A program made the position numbers and the translations under genes. The notes beneath the pieces are model-generated. The model saw nothing but the letters and a program-made list of their open reading frames with translations. It was not told the origin of the DNA and ran no database searches. From Flavobacterium aquidurense (GTDB taxonomy: Bacteria; Bacteroidota; Bacteroidia; Flavobacteriales; Flavobacteriaceae), in NCBI GenBank assembly GCA_900107365.1, contig FNPS01000005.1, positions 1 to 64,000 on the forward strand: a stretch of 64,000 bases of DNA. The letters run 5' to 3'. The first letter of the stretch is position 1, and each line of letters begins with the position of its first letter. Of this stretch, positions 1 through 8,003 are shown one piece after another.

Positions 1-66
1 TAAGGATATCGATAAAAGAATCTTGCATTTCTATTTATTTTTAAAATACAAATATCTAGATTATAA

Positions 67-1020
67 TATTTCCCCACAACAATATGTGTTGATCCTAAGT
101 CAGTAGGGGAAAAGGGAGAAAAGATAGTTGACTATTTTTTTAGAGATATTTTAGGATATGGGAATGTTCTACATGGGGAATCTATAACTTGCAATAAACC
201 ATTTAAGCATAAAGATAAAAAAGCTAAGGGAAATAGAACGACACATGGAATAGATGCTTTTGTCAGCATGGTTAGTCCAATGGAAGATAATGTTCTTGAT
301 GTTGGCGTTATTTCTTCTAAGTTTACTTCAAAGGCTTATCCTAATTCACCTAAGACTACTTTTAAAGAACATTTTAATGATTTAGCACATACTTTGGAGT
401 GTTTTAAAAACTCAAAACTATCGGCAGAAACAAATTTTGGTTCTTCGAATGTAAATAAAACAGAGGTTTTTGGGATATTAGTTTGGGCGTCTAATAAAAG
501 TGACGAAAATAAAAATATAATTTCTGAAGTTTCAAACATTCAATTTGATAGTGATTTAGTATTTGATAAAATAATTGTTTTAGATAATAATAGGCTTAAC
601 TTTTTTGTTGAAACAATTCAAAATGCTAAAAAAGAATTTGGAAAAGAAAATTTGAAATTTGTTTATCATAACACTGGGTTGAACAATATTAGTTTGCAAT
701 CACAAAGTTTTGGAGATTTTTTACCTCTCGAATATCTTTTTTCTGATATTATACCAGTACGTATTGAGAGAGAAGGGAAAGTTGAGCTTTTGATCTTTTC
801 AAAAGATGAATTTTCAAGTGATAATTGTAGTAAACTCTTAGATTTTGCTAAAGGCTTTGATCATTTGGGTTCTATTTCTTCTATTATATTATCGTTTCCA
901 GATTTTAATGATTTAGAACACTCGCCTATTGTGCAGAAGGAGTTGTTAAGATTTGGAAATTATAAGTATAATAAAAATTTATTTTTGAAAAAGCATACAG
1001 AAGATTTTAGAAACTACTAA
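67..1020 (+). CDS. GAPS4a-like PD-(D/E)XK nuclease, 5' end unclear
   Basis: Probable nuclease subunit of a two-gene anti-phage system resembling GAPS4, recognised from memory of the family. The frame is open from 67. Family-like residues begin near 100 (SVGEKGEKIVDYFF) and continue through an HGID motif near 247-258 and an ISSKFT motif near 316-333. Together these look like the D...(S)xK core of a PD-(D/E)XK fold. The first in-frame ATG is at 268, which would cut off the HGID motif, and there is no ATG, GTG or TTG in frame between 67 and 268. An ATG at 84 lies in another frame and meets TGA after two codons. So either a rare start codon is used, or the 5' end has a one-base frameshift, natural or from sequencing. 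The next gene starts 2 bp after the stop, as in a translationally coupled pair. The product is probably cytosolic. The region is more A+T-rich than the housekeeping genes, consistent with transfer. Confidence 0.62.
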   Translation, partial: YFPTTICVDPKSVGEKGEKIVDYFFRDILGYGNVLHGESITCNKPFKHKDKKAKGNRTTHGIDAFVSMVSPMEDNVLDVGVISSKFTSKAYPNSPKTTFKEHFNDLAHTLECFKNSKLSAETNFGSSNVNKTEVFGILVWASNKSDENKNIISEVSNIQFDSDLVFDKIIVLDNNRLNFFVETIQNAKKEFGKENLKFVYHNTGLNNISLQSQSFGDFLPLEYLFSDIIPVRIEREGKVELLIFSKDEFSSDNCSKLLDFAKGFDHLGSISSIILSFPDFNDLEHSPIVQKELLRFGNYKYNKNLFLKKHTEDFRNY

Positions 1021-1022
1021 AT

Positions 1023-2132
1023 ATGAAGAAAGATATTTTACCACAGGGAGATAGGATAAGACAATTTTTAACAAATGGGAGTATTACTTCTGCGAACCTT
1101 AATTCAATGCTTAAGGAGAAGGGTGTCTTTTTAGGGCATTCAGAGAAGAATTCTTCCGTGCCACTGTTAATGAAAACACTACTAAGTCCGAGCGAATTCC
1201 ATGATTTGTGGGAAGTTCAAAAAGTAAAAGATGAGACTGTTAAGTATAGGACTGCTACAATAAAATGTGCCGCAGATTTAGATCTGAAAGATGTTTTTTC
1301 TGAAGATATTAATTTAAATAAATTAATAAATGATCTACATCAATATGATCCAGGCTTTAGTTTAGTGGGAAAACCTCATTTTTATTTTGAAGAAGAAGAA
1401 GCTATTTTTAGTTATCAAATTAAGAAACAAAATCTACTAGAAAACTGGAACGAGAGTGAAAGTTTGCATAATGGGGCAATTTATATAAGTAAATCTAAAG
1501 ATGGAGATATTGAACTTTCAGTAAAGCAAGATTCTACTTCTAAAGAAACTATTTTAGTAAATAGTATTTTGAGTGGAGAGGTTAAGAAGATTTTAAAAGA
1601 GAAAAAAATCATAAAGCCTGATGATGATTTTATTAGAATAAAGTTTAATGGTTTTACCAACGAAAACAGAATACAGTTTTTGTATGCATTTACAACAAAA
1701 TTCTGTATTTATTTGGATTATGTCTCTATAACTGATATTGATCTTTATTTAGATGAAAATGAAAAAGCTCATGCTGATGTTAAAGATTTTTTGGATGAAA
1801 TAGATTCTTTAAAGCTAAACGGTAAGGAATTACAAAATCATATTTTACTTAAAAATAATTTATATCATCCAAAACTTATTTTTGCTTCTGTTTCTTTAAA
1901 ATATAATTTTGATATTGATGGGGTTAAGGGAACATGTATAATTGATATTTCTTTTCCAGACTATATAACTAAGAAGGATGTCAATGCTGAATTACAGATT
2001 TCATACAATTTTAAAATAAATAGAGAGCATAAGAAAAAAGCAACGGAATTACAGCTTAGAAAGAAGGTATATAAATTTGTTGAAAAAATAAAGAGTAGTT
2101 CCCACGAAAAATATAAAAAAGCTAATCCGTAA
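1023..2132 (+). CDS. GAPS4b-like defence protein
   Basis: Second gene of the GAPS4-like pair, 369 aa. The first 70 or so residues (ILPQGDRIRQFL, a SxxLNxxLKxxGVF stretch, then a PLLMKTLLSPSEFxxL stretch) match what I remember as the GAPS4b N-terminal domain. The remainder has no catalytic motif that I recognise and may be a sensor or a partner of the nuclease. There is no signal peptide or membrane segment, so it is probably cytosolic. It starts 2 bp after the upstream stop and ends inside its own terminator hairpin. Pairing with a PD-(D/E)XK-like gene, position beside a tRNA-like 3' end and low G+C all fit an acquired defence module. The assignment rests on recognition, not on a search. Confidence 0.65.
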   Translation: MKKDILPQGDRIRQFLTNGSITSANLNSMLKEKGVFLGHSEKNSSVPLLMKTLLSPSEFHDLWEVQKVKDETVKYRTATIKCAADLDLKDVFSEDINLNKLINDLHQYDPGFSLVGKPHFYFEEEEAIFSYQIKKQNLLENWNESESLHNGAIYISKSKDGDIELSVKQDSTSKETILVNSILSGEVKKILKEKKIIKPDDDFIRIKFNGFTNENRIQFLYAFTTKFCIYLDYVSITDIDLYLDENEKAHADVKDFLDEIDSLKLNGKELQNHILLKNNLYHPKLIFASVSLKYNFDIDGVKGTCIIDISFPDYITKKDVNAELQISYNFKINREHKKKATELQLRKKVYKFVEKIKSSSHEKYKKANP

Positions 2133-2144
2133 GATTAGCTTTTT
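2116..2144 (+). terminator. Terminator of the GAPS4-like operon
   Basis: A 12-bp perfect inverted repeat (AAAAAGCTAATC, five-base loop, GATTAGCTTTTT) followed by a T-rich run. It overlaps the stop codon of the second gene, so the operon ends here. Confidence 0.8.
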
Positions 2145-2208
2145 ATTTTAAAGAATTTGTGTACTCAAAAAAGTAAAACCAGTTAAAGTATTAATCTTTC
2201 TACCATAA

Positions 2209-2238
2209 CTATCCTTGGTTCGAGCCCAAGAGGGATAG
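2209..2238 (+). other. tRNA 3'-end-like sequence, probable island attachment site
   Basis: A canonical T arm is visible: CTTGG stem, seven-base loop TTCGAGC, CCAAG stem. It is followed by seven acceptor-like bases (AGGGATA) and a G. No matching D arm, anticodon arm or 5' acceptor strand lies upstream, so this is a 3' fragment and not a gene. Such fragments are typical of the distal attachment site of an element integrated in a tRNA gene. The plus orientation predicts the intact tRNA and integrase to the left of the window. The source tRNA could not be identified. The base of the T arm can also be drawn as a longer bulged hairpin. Confidence 0.5.
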
Positions 2239-2243
2239 CTTAA

Positions 2244-2279
2244 AAAAAAGACCATCATACTTCCATGATAGTCTTTTTT
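2244..2279 (-). terminator. Terminator for the secreted TPR-like gene
   Basis: Inverted repeat with A-rich and T-rich flanks (AAAAAGAC... / ...GTCTTTTTT). Read on the minus strand, its single mismatch becomes a G-T wobble pair, which suggests it serves the minus-strand gene ending at 2302. Confidence 0.75.
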
Positions 2280-2301
2280 CTTGCTCTTAGAATACGTGGA
2301 A

Positions 2302-2994
2302 CTATTCTTTCGCAATTTTGTTGACCATGTTTTTACTTTCGAATAATACCATCATTTCGTTGGCTTTTTCTGCTTGACCAATTTCTTTCAATGATTGAGC
2401 ATATCTGTAATAATAGGATGGCTCTAAATCTGAAGATATCTCAAGTAGTTGTGCATAATTTTTAGCCGCCGCAGTCATTTCTCCATCAAAATAATGTTGA
2501 TCTGCAACTTTTTTAAGCATATCTACCGAAGTATAACCTTTGTCTACTACTTGCATGTACGTTTTTGTGCGATTTACGGTGAGGTATTTCGTTTTGGGGG
2601 TTGGTGCAACCATCGCAACTTTAACCGGAGAAATAGATACAGAAACGGTGTCTTTTATTGCTTTTGACAGCATGGCAATTTCTGTTGGTTTTACTTTGGC
2701 TTTTCTATAAACCGGTGTTACCGTCCTGGTGTTATTTGGACCAAGGTCGTATGTATTTACCATATCTAATTTTGAAACTTCATATTTTGTAATTCTTCTT
2801 CCGAATGTCATATTAATAGTTTCTTCAACATGGTAATAATCAACAACAAGATCATTGTCTTGTTTATTGTCAGATTGTGAATGTGTGTTTGCTATTGATG
2901 CAATGACAGAAGTGCTTGGAGTAGCACGCTGTGCAAAACAGTTAAAAGAAAAAACACATGCAATTAGTGTAAAATTTACTGCATAAGTTTTCAT
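2302..2994 (-). CDS. Exported protein with C-terminal TPR-like region
   Basis: 230 aa. A signal peptide (MKTYAVNFTLIACVFSFNCFAQ) predicts export to the periplasm. The middle is low in recognisable motifs. The last 60 or so residues (a DQHYFDGEMTAAAKNYAQLL stretch, then EPSYYYRYAQSLKEIGQAEKA) have the spacing of one to two tetratricopeptide repeats. This resembles the N-terminal part of the TPR-OmpA proteins common in Flavobacterium, but there is no PD40 or OmpA domain and the frame ends cleanly. It may therefore be a free-standing adaptor or a shortened relative. It is monocistronic, with its own terminator. No function can be assigned. Confidence 0.7.
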   Translation of the reverse strand: MKTYAVNFTLIACVFSFNCFAQRATPSTSVIASIANTHSQSDNKQDNDLVVDYYHVEETINMTFGRRITKYEVSKLDMVNTYDLGPNNTRTVTPVYRKAKVKPTEIAMLSKAIKDTVSVSISPVKVAMVAPTPKTKYLTVNRTKTYMQVVDKGYTSVDMLKKVADQHYFDGEMTAAAKNYAQLLEISSDLEPSYYYRYAQSLKEIGQAEKANEMMVLFESKNMVNKIAKE

Positions 2995-3197
2995 GATGAT
3001 TAGAGTGATTTTGTTGGGTTTGTTAATATGTTAATTAAAGGTACTTATAGTTCCTTTTTTTATTTTATTATACCCATAAACAACCTTAAAAAACGTTAAA
3101 GTGCTGTTTTTCAATAACAAAACACTTCAAACAGGTGCAAAATCAAATATAGTACGAAACGGATTTCTTCTATTTTTTTTGACAATTTCTACTTATA

Positions 3198-3229
3198 AAA
3201 AAAGCGCTACAATTTCTTGTAGCGCTTTT
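3198..3229 (-). terminator. Terminator of the cysteine peptidase gene
   Basis: Perfect stem (AAAAGCGCTACAA, TTTC loop, TTGTAGCGCTTTT) directly downstream of the minus-strand gene ending at 3256. Confidence 0.8.
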
Positions 3230-3255
3230 CAATATTCTAAAATCAGAATAAAATC

Positions 3256-4458
3256 TTAAACTCCTAATTTCTTAGCAAGGTCAGTTGGAATTCCACCTTT
3301 GTTTACCATTAAGGCAGTTGTTTTATATTTCACAAAATTTTTGGTTACAAACAAGAAACCTTTGTAGTCGTTTGTTTCTCCCCATGAATTTTTTACGATA
3401 TAATATTCTCTTCCGGTTTGATCTTTTGCAAGACCAATAATATGCATTCCGTGATCATCTGTTGTTGTGTAATTGTCAAACGCAGCCTGACGCATTTCAG
3501 GAGTAATTTCTGGTTCTGGTTTTGGCCCGTTAAACATATCTGCTTTTTCATCTGCAGTCATGTCATCAAATTTCTTTGTAGGCACATAGGCTACACCATT
3601 TTTCCAGCTAAAGCTTTTCTCACTTACATCAGTTGCCCAAGCTACAGTGTACCCTTTTTTCAATGCATTGTCAATAACATCTGTCATGTCGTTTACTTTT
3701 ATATTGTAAACCTGATCAAATGACCAGTTGTCCGGCACCATCATGGTTGTTTTCTCGTAATATGGAGAAGTTGTAAAAGATGACATTTCTACATATTCAT
3801 CAGGATTAATTCCAACCACTTCTTTTGCAAAAGATTGTGGCGTATAATTTTTTCCTTTGTAGGTAAAGTTTTCCGGCACTTTGCCTAAATAGGAATCGAT
3901 TACCGCAGCATATGCTTTTTGCCAGTTCGGTGTTAATTCTCCATTTGGATTTTTTACAACAGCAGTCAAGACCCCTTCAATAAGCGCTGCCATTTCTCCA
4001 AATTTATTTTTATCCGTTCCGTAGTTTAATCCTGTGTAAGCTTCTCTCGGAACAGTTCCGTATTTTTTGTACATATTGATTACATCATGTAGCGCACCTC
4101 CATCACCTAAAGTTACGGCACCATGCATACGCACATAATTAATCCCTTTTTCTACATACACATTTCTTGCTGAATAAATCTGAGATAATTCTACAGGTTG
4201 CTTTCCTAAACGAATCATTTCCGATTCTAAAAATGAATTGGTAGAATAACTCCAACAAGTTCCTGAAGAACCTTGTGTTTTTACCGAAGTTGTTCCAAGG
4301 TTAATTTGCTCTGTGAATTTAAAGTTCTCTTTACTTTTATCACTCGCATTCAGTTTTAATGAATTTACTAAAACATCTTGTGCAAAACAGCTGCTTACAC
4401 CAACCAAAAATGCTGATGCCACAAAAACTGATTTCATCGTAATTTTATACATAATCAA
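3256..4458 (-). CDS. Exported C1-family cysteine peptidase (aminopeptidase C/bleomycin hydrolase-like)
   Basis: Papain-fold peptidase of about 400 aa. The catalytic cysteine is in QGSSGTCWSYS near residue 68, the histidine in the HGMHIIG stretch near 336-339, and the asparagine in VKNSWGE near 357. The layout follows the aminopeptidase C/bleomycin hydrolase branch, with a large insertion between the Cys and His parts. An N-terminal hydrophobic segment ending in CFAQ suggests a signal peptide, so it probably acts in the periplasm or outside the cell, unlike cytosolic PepC. Two ATG codons (4458 and 4452) precede the signal segment and the choice between them is open. The gene stands alone between a terminator and a repeat-rich gap. 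Confidence 0.85.
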   Translation of the reverse strand: MIMYKITMKSVFVASAFLVGVSSCFAQDVLVNSLKLNASDKSKENFKFTEQINLGTTSVKTQGSSGTCWSYSTNSFLESEMIRLGKQPVELSQIYSARNVYVEKGINYVRMHGAVTLGDGGALHDVINMYKKYGTVPREAYTGLNYGTDKNKFGEMAALIEGVLTAVVKNPNGELTPNWQKAYAAVIDSYLGKVPENFTYKGKNYTPQSFAKEVVGINPDEYVEMSSFTTSPYYEKTTMMVPDNWSFDQVYNIKVNDMTDVIDNALKKGYTVAWATDVSEKSFSWKNGVAYVPTKKFDDMTADEKADMFNGPKPEPEITPEMRQAAFDNYTTTDDHGMHIIGLAKDQTGREYYIVKNSWGETNDYKGFLFVTKNFVKYKTTALMVNKGGIPTDLAKKLGV

Positions 4459-4611
4459 TGATTTAAATAGTTAACTTATTAGTAACCTTTAATTAATTTT
4501 TGTTACAAATCAATTAAATATTAGCTAATAAAACTAACGCTTTGCCGTTAATTTTTACACAATGTTTTTATTAATCTATAAAACCTTACAAAATATGCAA
4601 ATACTAATTAA

Positions 4612-4730
4612 ATAATGTGGCAATTAGATAATTAGATAATTTGTCAATTAGAAAATGTGTCAATTAGAAAATGTGTGAATTAGAGAATGTGCCAATTATA
4701 GAATGTGTGAATTAGAGAATGAGATAAATT
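4612..4730. repeat. Degenerate 16-17 bp tandem repeat (aattagaaaatgtgtc type)
   Basis: About six imperfect units of the form CAATTAGAAAATGTGTC or AATTAGAGAATGTGYC follow each other in the 4459-4842 gap. The same words recur at 36379-36470 and 36717-36760. The units touch each other without unique spacers, so this is not CRISPR. Apart from the repeat, the gap contains only A+T-rich sequence and the leader of the AraC gene. Confidence 0.75.
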
Positions 4731-4842
4731 TTGCTTGATTGTTACCCTAAAGAAAAAGCGTTGCAAACAATTATAAAAGTGATAGTTATATTGACAAATA
4801 AATGGTATTTTGGTTCCTGTTTTGATTTACAAAAAACTTGAA

Positions 4843-5640
4843 ATGTTCGAACTCCAGAAAGAAAAATATTTAGGTAATACCAAAAACATTTTCAACAATA
4901 CGCAGGGAATTGCAGTTGTTGAAACGGAGTATCAAAACAAAGTATATGAAGGCTGGCATTCGCACAATAACGCGCACCTAACGCTTTTTCTGAAAGGTGG
5001 AACTACCGAAAAACGAAAAAATTTTAGTGAAGTTTTAGGACCTGGTTCTTTATTATTTTATCATAGTGACGAAATGCATCTGAATCACGAAACGCTTTTC
5101 CCTTCTAAAAATATCAATATTGAAATTGGAGAAAATCTTCTGAAGGAACTTCAAATAACGGAAGCTGTCATTGAAAAATCGATACAAAATTCAACCTTGA
5201 CCAAATTTTTGATTCTGAAGATTTTTAAAGAATGTCTTGTTGGCGATTCTTTTTCCAGCGATACCATTACAATGTTATTTGCGCAATTGACCAATTCTAA
5301 TTCACATTTGGAAAAATTTGAAAAAAGCCCATTTTGGGTCAAAAGCCTGAATGAACTGTTGAATGATTGTTGGAATGAAAATCCAAACCTGCATGATCTG
5401 GCACAGGTTTTAAACTTAAATCCGATTACGATCTCAAAACATTTTCCAAAATATTTTGGCTGTACTTTGGGTGAATACATGCGAAGAATCAAAATAAACC
5501 GTTCGCTTTCGCTAATAGCATCCAGCAGCATTAATTTAACCGAAATTGCTTTTCAATGTGGGTTTGCGGATCAAAGCCACTTTATAAGAACATTTAAAAA
5601 TCAAACCGGATTTTTACCCAAACAATTTCAAAAATTATAA
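4843..5640 (+). CDS. AraC-family transcriptional regulator
   Basis: 265 aa from the ATG at 4843; a TTG at 4810 would add 11 unconvincing residues. The N-terminal half holds a cupin-like ligand domain (GWHSHNNAHLTLFLKGG, GPGSLLFYHSDEMH). The C-terminal 100 residues are a double helix-turn-helix (LHDLAQVLNLNPITISKHF, then an LTEIAFQCGFADQSHFIRTF motif). The family binds DNA as a dimer and responds to a small molecule. The next gene, a CPBP protease, lies 79 bp downstream on the same strand and is a plausible co-transcribed or regulated partner. The ligand is unknown. Confidence 0.88.
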   Translation: MFELQKEKYLGNTKNIFNNTQGIAVVETEYQNKVYEGWHSHNNAHLTLFLKGGTTEKRKNFSEVLGPGSLLFYHSDEMHLNHETLFPSKNINIEIGENLLKELQITEAVIEKSIQNSTLTKFLILKIFKECLVGDSFSSDTITMLFAQLTNSNSHLEKFEKSPFWVKSLNELLNDCWNENPNLHDLAQVLNLNPITISKHFPKYFGCTLGEYMRRIKINRSLSLIASSSINLTEIAFQCGFADQSHFIRTFKNQTGFLPKQFQKL

Positions 5641-5719
5641 GAGAGGCAAATTTCATTCTATTTTTTGGTTTTGGTGCAACATACTTTTGTTTCATCATAA
5701 ATCATTAAACGAATCCAAA

Positions 5720-6580
5720 ATGGAAACCCTTACTTTAAAACAAAAAACATTCAACTCGCCCATAGTCAAAATTATTCTTGCCTTACTTGTTTTTATGGCA
5801 GTTGTTATTATAGGACAACAAATCGCTTCAAAATTACTTGCTTTGACCCCTCTTGATAAAGACTACCGAAATCTTCTAAAAGGACTTTTTGTTTCTGCAT
5901 CATGCGTGTTGAGTTATATTATTTTCTTTAAAAAATATGACAAAAGAACTGTAACAGAATTAGCTGCAAAAGGACTGGCGAAAAATCTTTTTATTGGACT
6001 GGCTATTGGTTTTACACTGCAATGCCTTACTATTTTAGTCATCTATCTTAACGGAAGTTATACGGTTTTGAAGATCAATCCAATTTCATTTATCCTGATT
6101 CCGCTGGCGATTATGTTTACCGTTGCCATTATTGAAGAGATATTGATACGTGGCATTATATTTAGAATTATGGAAGAGAAGCTTGGAAGTTATATTTCGC
6201 TGACCATTTCCTCAATTCTATTTGGAGTTTTACATCTTGCAAATCCTCATGGCACTTTGATTTCTGCCTTATGTATTACAACTGCGGGGTTTTTATTTGG
6301 AACCGTTTTTATGTACAGCCGCAATTTATGGATGCCCATTGCATTGCATTTTGCGTGGAATTTTACACAATCAGGAATTTTTGGAGCCATCACATCTGGA
6401 AATGAAAAAACAAATAGCTTAATAGAAGCTCAAATACAAGGTCCGGAATTTATTACCGGTGGTGCATTTGGTCCCGAAGGATCCATACAGGCAATTGTGT
6501 TTTGTGCTTTAGCAACAATTATACTCTTTGGATTATGCAGTAAAAACAATAAAATTATCAAACCATACTGGAAGAAATAA
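5720..6580 (+). CDS. CPBP-family intramembrane metalloprotease
   Basis: 286 aa from the ATG at 5720; a TTG at 5687 is less likely. It is a multi-spanning membrane protein with the CPBP/Rce1-like (CAAX protease) motifs: EEILIRG near the middle for motif 1, FGVLHLANPH for motif 2 and ALHFAWNF for motif 3. These glutamates and histidines coordinate the catalytic metal in the family. Members cleave prenylated proteins in eukaryotes, while bacterial ones act on peptides or have scaffold roles. It follows an AraC regulator and precedes a bidirectional terminator. The substrate is unknown. Confidence 0.88.
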   Translation: METLTLKQKTFNSPIVKIILALLVFMAVVIIGQQIASKLLALTPLDKDYRNLLKGLFVSASCVLSYIIFFKKYDKRTVTELAAKGLAKNLFIGLAIGFTLQCLTILVIYLNGSYTVLKINPISFILIPLAIMFTVAIIEEILIRGIIFRIMEEKLGSYISLTISSILFGVLHLANPHGTLISALCITTAGFLFGTVFMYSRNLWMPIALHFAWNFTQSGIFGAITSGNEKTNSLIEAQIQGPEFITGGAFGPEGSIQAIVFCALATIILFGLCSKNNKIIKPYWKK

Positions 6581-6625
6581 AATTTATTCAACCACAAATT
6601 TCGCATATTAGCACAAATTTATATT

Positions 6626-6654
6626 TAAATTCCCGATAGTTATTATCGGGAATT
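6626..6654. terminator. Bidirectional terminator after the CPBP protease gene
   Basis: 11-bp stem (AATTCCCGATA / TATCGGGAATT) with a five-base loop between two converging genes. It is followed by an 80-base pyrimidine-rich, low-complexity stretch (about 6655-6740). Confidence 0.7.
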
Positions 6655-6741
6655 TCTCTTGCTTCTTTTATCTATTTTCTTGTCTCTTTTCTCTTGTCTC
6701 TTTTTCTATTTTCTTTTCTCTATTTTCTATGTTCTTTTCCA

Positions 6742-7905
6742 CTATCGCAGCCAATTGCTTCCAAAAACGATATAATAAGCCCAATCTTCAGGGCCTTTTG
6801 CTACGTCAACACCCATTCTTAATTTAAATTTTCGGGCCAACAAATACCTAAAACCAGATCCGTAACTATACACAACTGGTTTAGCAAAAGCTTTATCCCA
6901 ATCATCAAAAGCACTTGCCAGACCTCCATATGCCATAAGGCTCCATCTTCGATACAAATCCCATCTAAATTCGGCTTCTGTAACTATACTCGTTTTTCCC
7001 ATGTATCGGGCAGCTGGAATTCCCCTTAAATTAATTCCCGGTAAAAGATAAAATGGCGGACTACCAAAAGCTTGTTCACCTTCTAATCGTAATCCTCCAA
7101 TTAATTTCGGTGTAATAGGATAATATCCAATTGCTGAAAGATTTACACGCCAGGCATCATAATCAGAACCAATGGCATCATCTGACCAGAAAAAATCAGA
7201 TTGTATTCTGATACCTTTATCGGGAGTAAAAATATTATCGCGACCATCGAACTGAATAGCACCTCCTAACTGGCTGACCAAGCTTTTTATATCTTTCGGT
7301 TTGACAAAGGAAGGTGGGAGATTGAGGTTTAAATCAGGTAATGTGATATCTGAATTTAAAAATAAATATTGCGGCCCGGCACTCCATTTTGCATTTCTAA
7401 ACTGTTTTAACCACTGTGTATAGAACATAGTAGACCTAAAATTAAGTTTAAACTCCTTGTCAGCCCCATTTGGCAGATTTTCATAAAAGGAAAGATTCAA
7501 ATCGCCATAAGCAGCAAATACACGATATAAAATTTTGGGTTTTATTAAAGTACTGGAACGAAATGCTCCTGCCATCCAGCTTTTATTTCCGGTATACATT
7601 CCAATTCCTCCGGTAATATCCGGATTTATAAATCTTTTTTTACCGTTTTCATCAATTACCGGCTCATGCTTTTTAAGAAAAATTGGCACAACCGCTCCTC
7701 CAATTCCGCCCAAAGCTGGTTCCGTAATAATTGTTGGAACCACAATAAAACCATGCGCATAAATTAGGTAGTCGCTTAAATCGACCGCTCCATCTATGGA
7801 ATCCTTTAAACTGATATGTTGTTTTTGCCCTAGCATCACATTGAATGATAGAAGTAAAAAAACATTTGTGAGAAGCATTTTTCGGAAGAGATTGGTGTTT
7901 TTCAT
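6742..7905 (-). CDS. BamA/TamA-like outer-membrane beta-barrel protein
   Basis: 387 aa with a signal peptide (ending NVMLGQ). The body alternates aromatic and glycine-rich strands. The C-terminal half, with GIRIQSDFFWSD, LPGINLRGIPAARY and a closing VFGSNWLR, resembles the barrel of Omp85/BamA-type surface antigens. POTRA domains are absent, so it resembles the short single-barrel relatives found next to phosphatases and patatins. It is expected in the outer membrane. It is the last gene of the minus-strand envelope block, 98 bp downstream of the transporter-like gene. Confidence 0.75.
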   Translation of the reverse strand: MKNTNLFRKMLLTNVFLLLSFNVMLGQKQHISLKDSIDGAVDLSDYLIYAHGFIVVPTIITEPALGGIGGAVVPIFLKKHEPVIDENGKKRFINPDITGGIGMYTGNKSWMAGAFRSSTLIKPKILYRVFAAYGDLNLSFYENLPNGADKEFKLNFRSTMFYTQWLKQFRNAKWSAGPQYLFLNSDITLPDLNLNLPPSFVKPKDIKSLVSQLGGAIQFDGRDNIFTPDKGIRIQSDFFWSDDAIGSDYDAWRVNLSAIGYYPITPKLIGGLRLEGEQAFGSPPFYLLPGINLRGIPAARYMGKTSIVTEAEFRWDLYRRWSLMAYGGLASAFDDWDKAFAKPVVYSYGSGFRYLLARKFKLRMGVDVAKGPEDWAYYIVFGSNWLR

Positions 7906-8003
7906 ATTAGAATTTCAATATATACTTTAAACAACTTAGAATTTACTTGCATTCATTATAAAACACCTCAAGATTAAAAAAAGCAGTTTCGAAACTATTT
8001 CAA

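Noticed and set aside
84..95. Programmed frameshift at the ATG-TGT-TGA of the nuclease gene
   Set aside because: No slippery sequence or stimulatory element is evident; a simple one-base error or mutation explains the same observation.
2..106. Open frame 2 at the left window edge
   Set aside because: Only 34 codons without a start in view and without a recognisable motif; it may be the tail of an upstream gene, but cannot be supported.
268..1020. Start of the nuclease gene at the ATG at 268
   Set aside because: It would remove the HGID motif and the conserved GEKGEKIV region, which are in frame and open upstream.
3418..3723. Plus-strand open frame opposite the cysteine peptidase gene
   Set aside because: It is a shadow of the peptidase gene, whose catalytic motifs and signal peptide are intact.
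4612..4730. CRISPR-like array
   Set aside because: Units are directly adjacent and degenerate, with no unique spacers and no cas genes.
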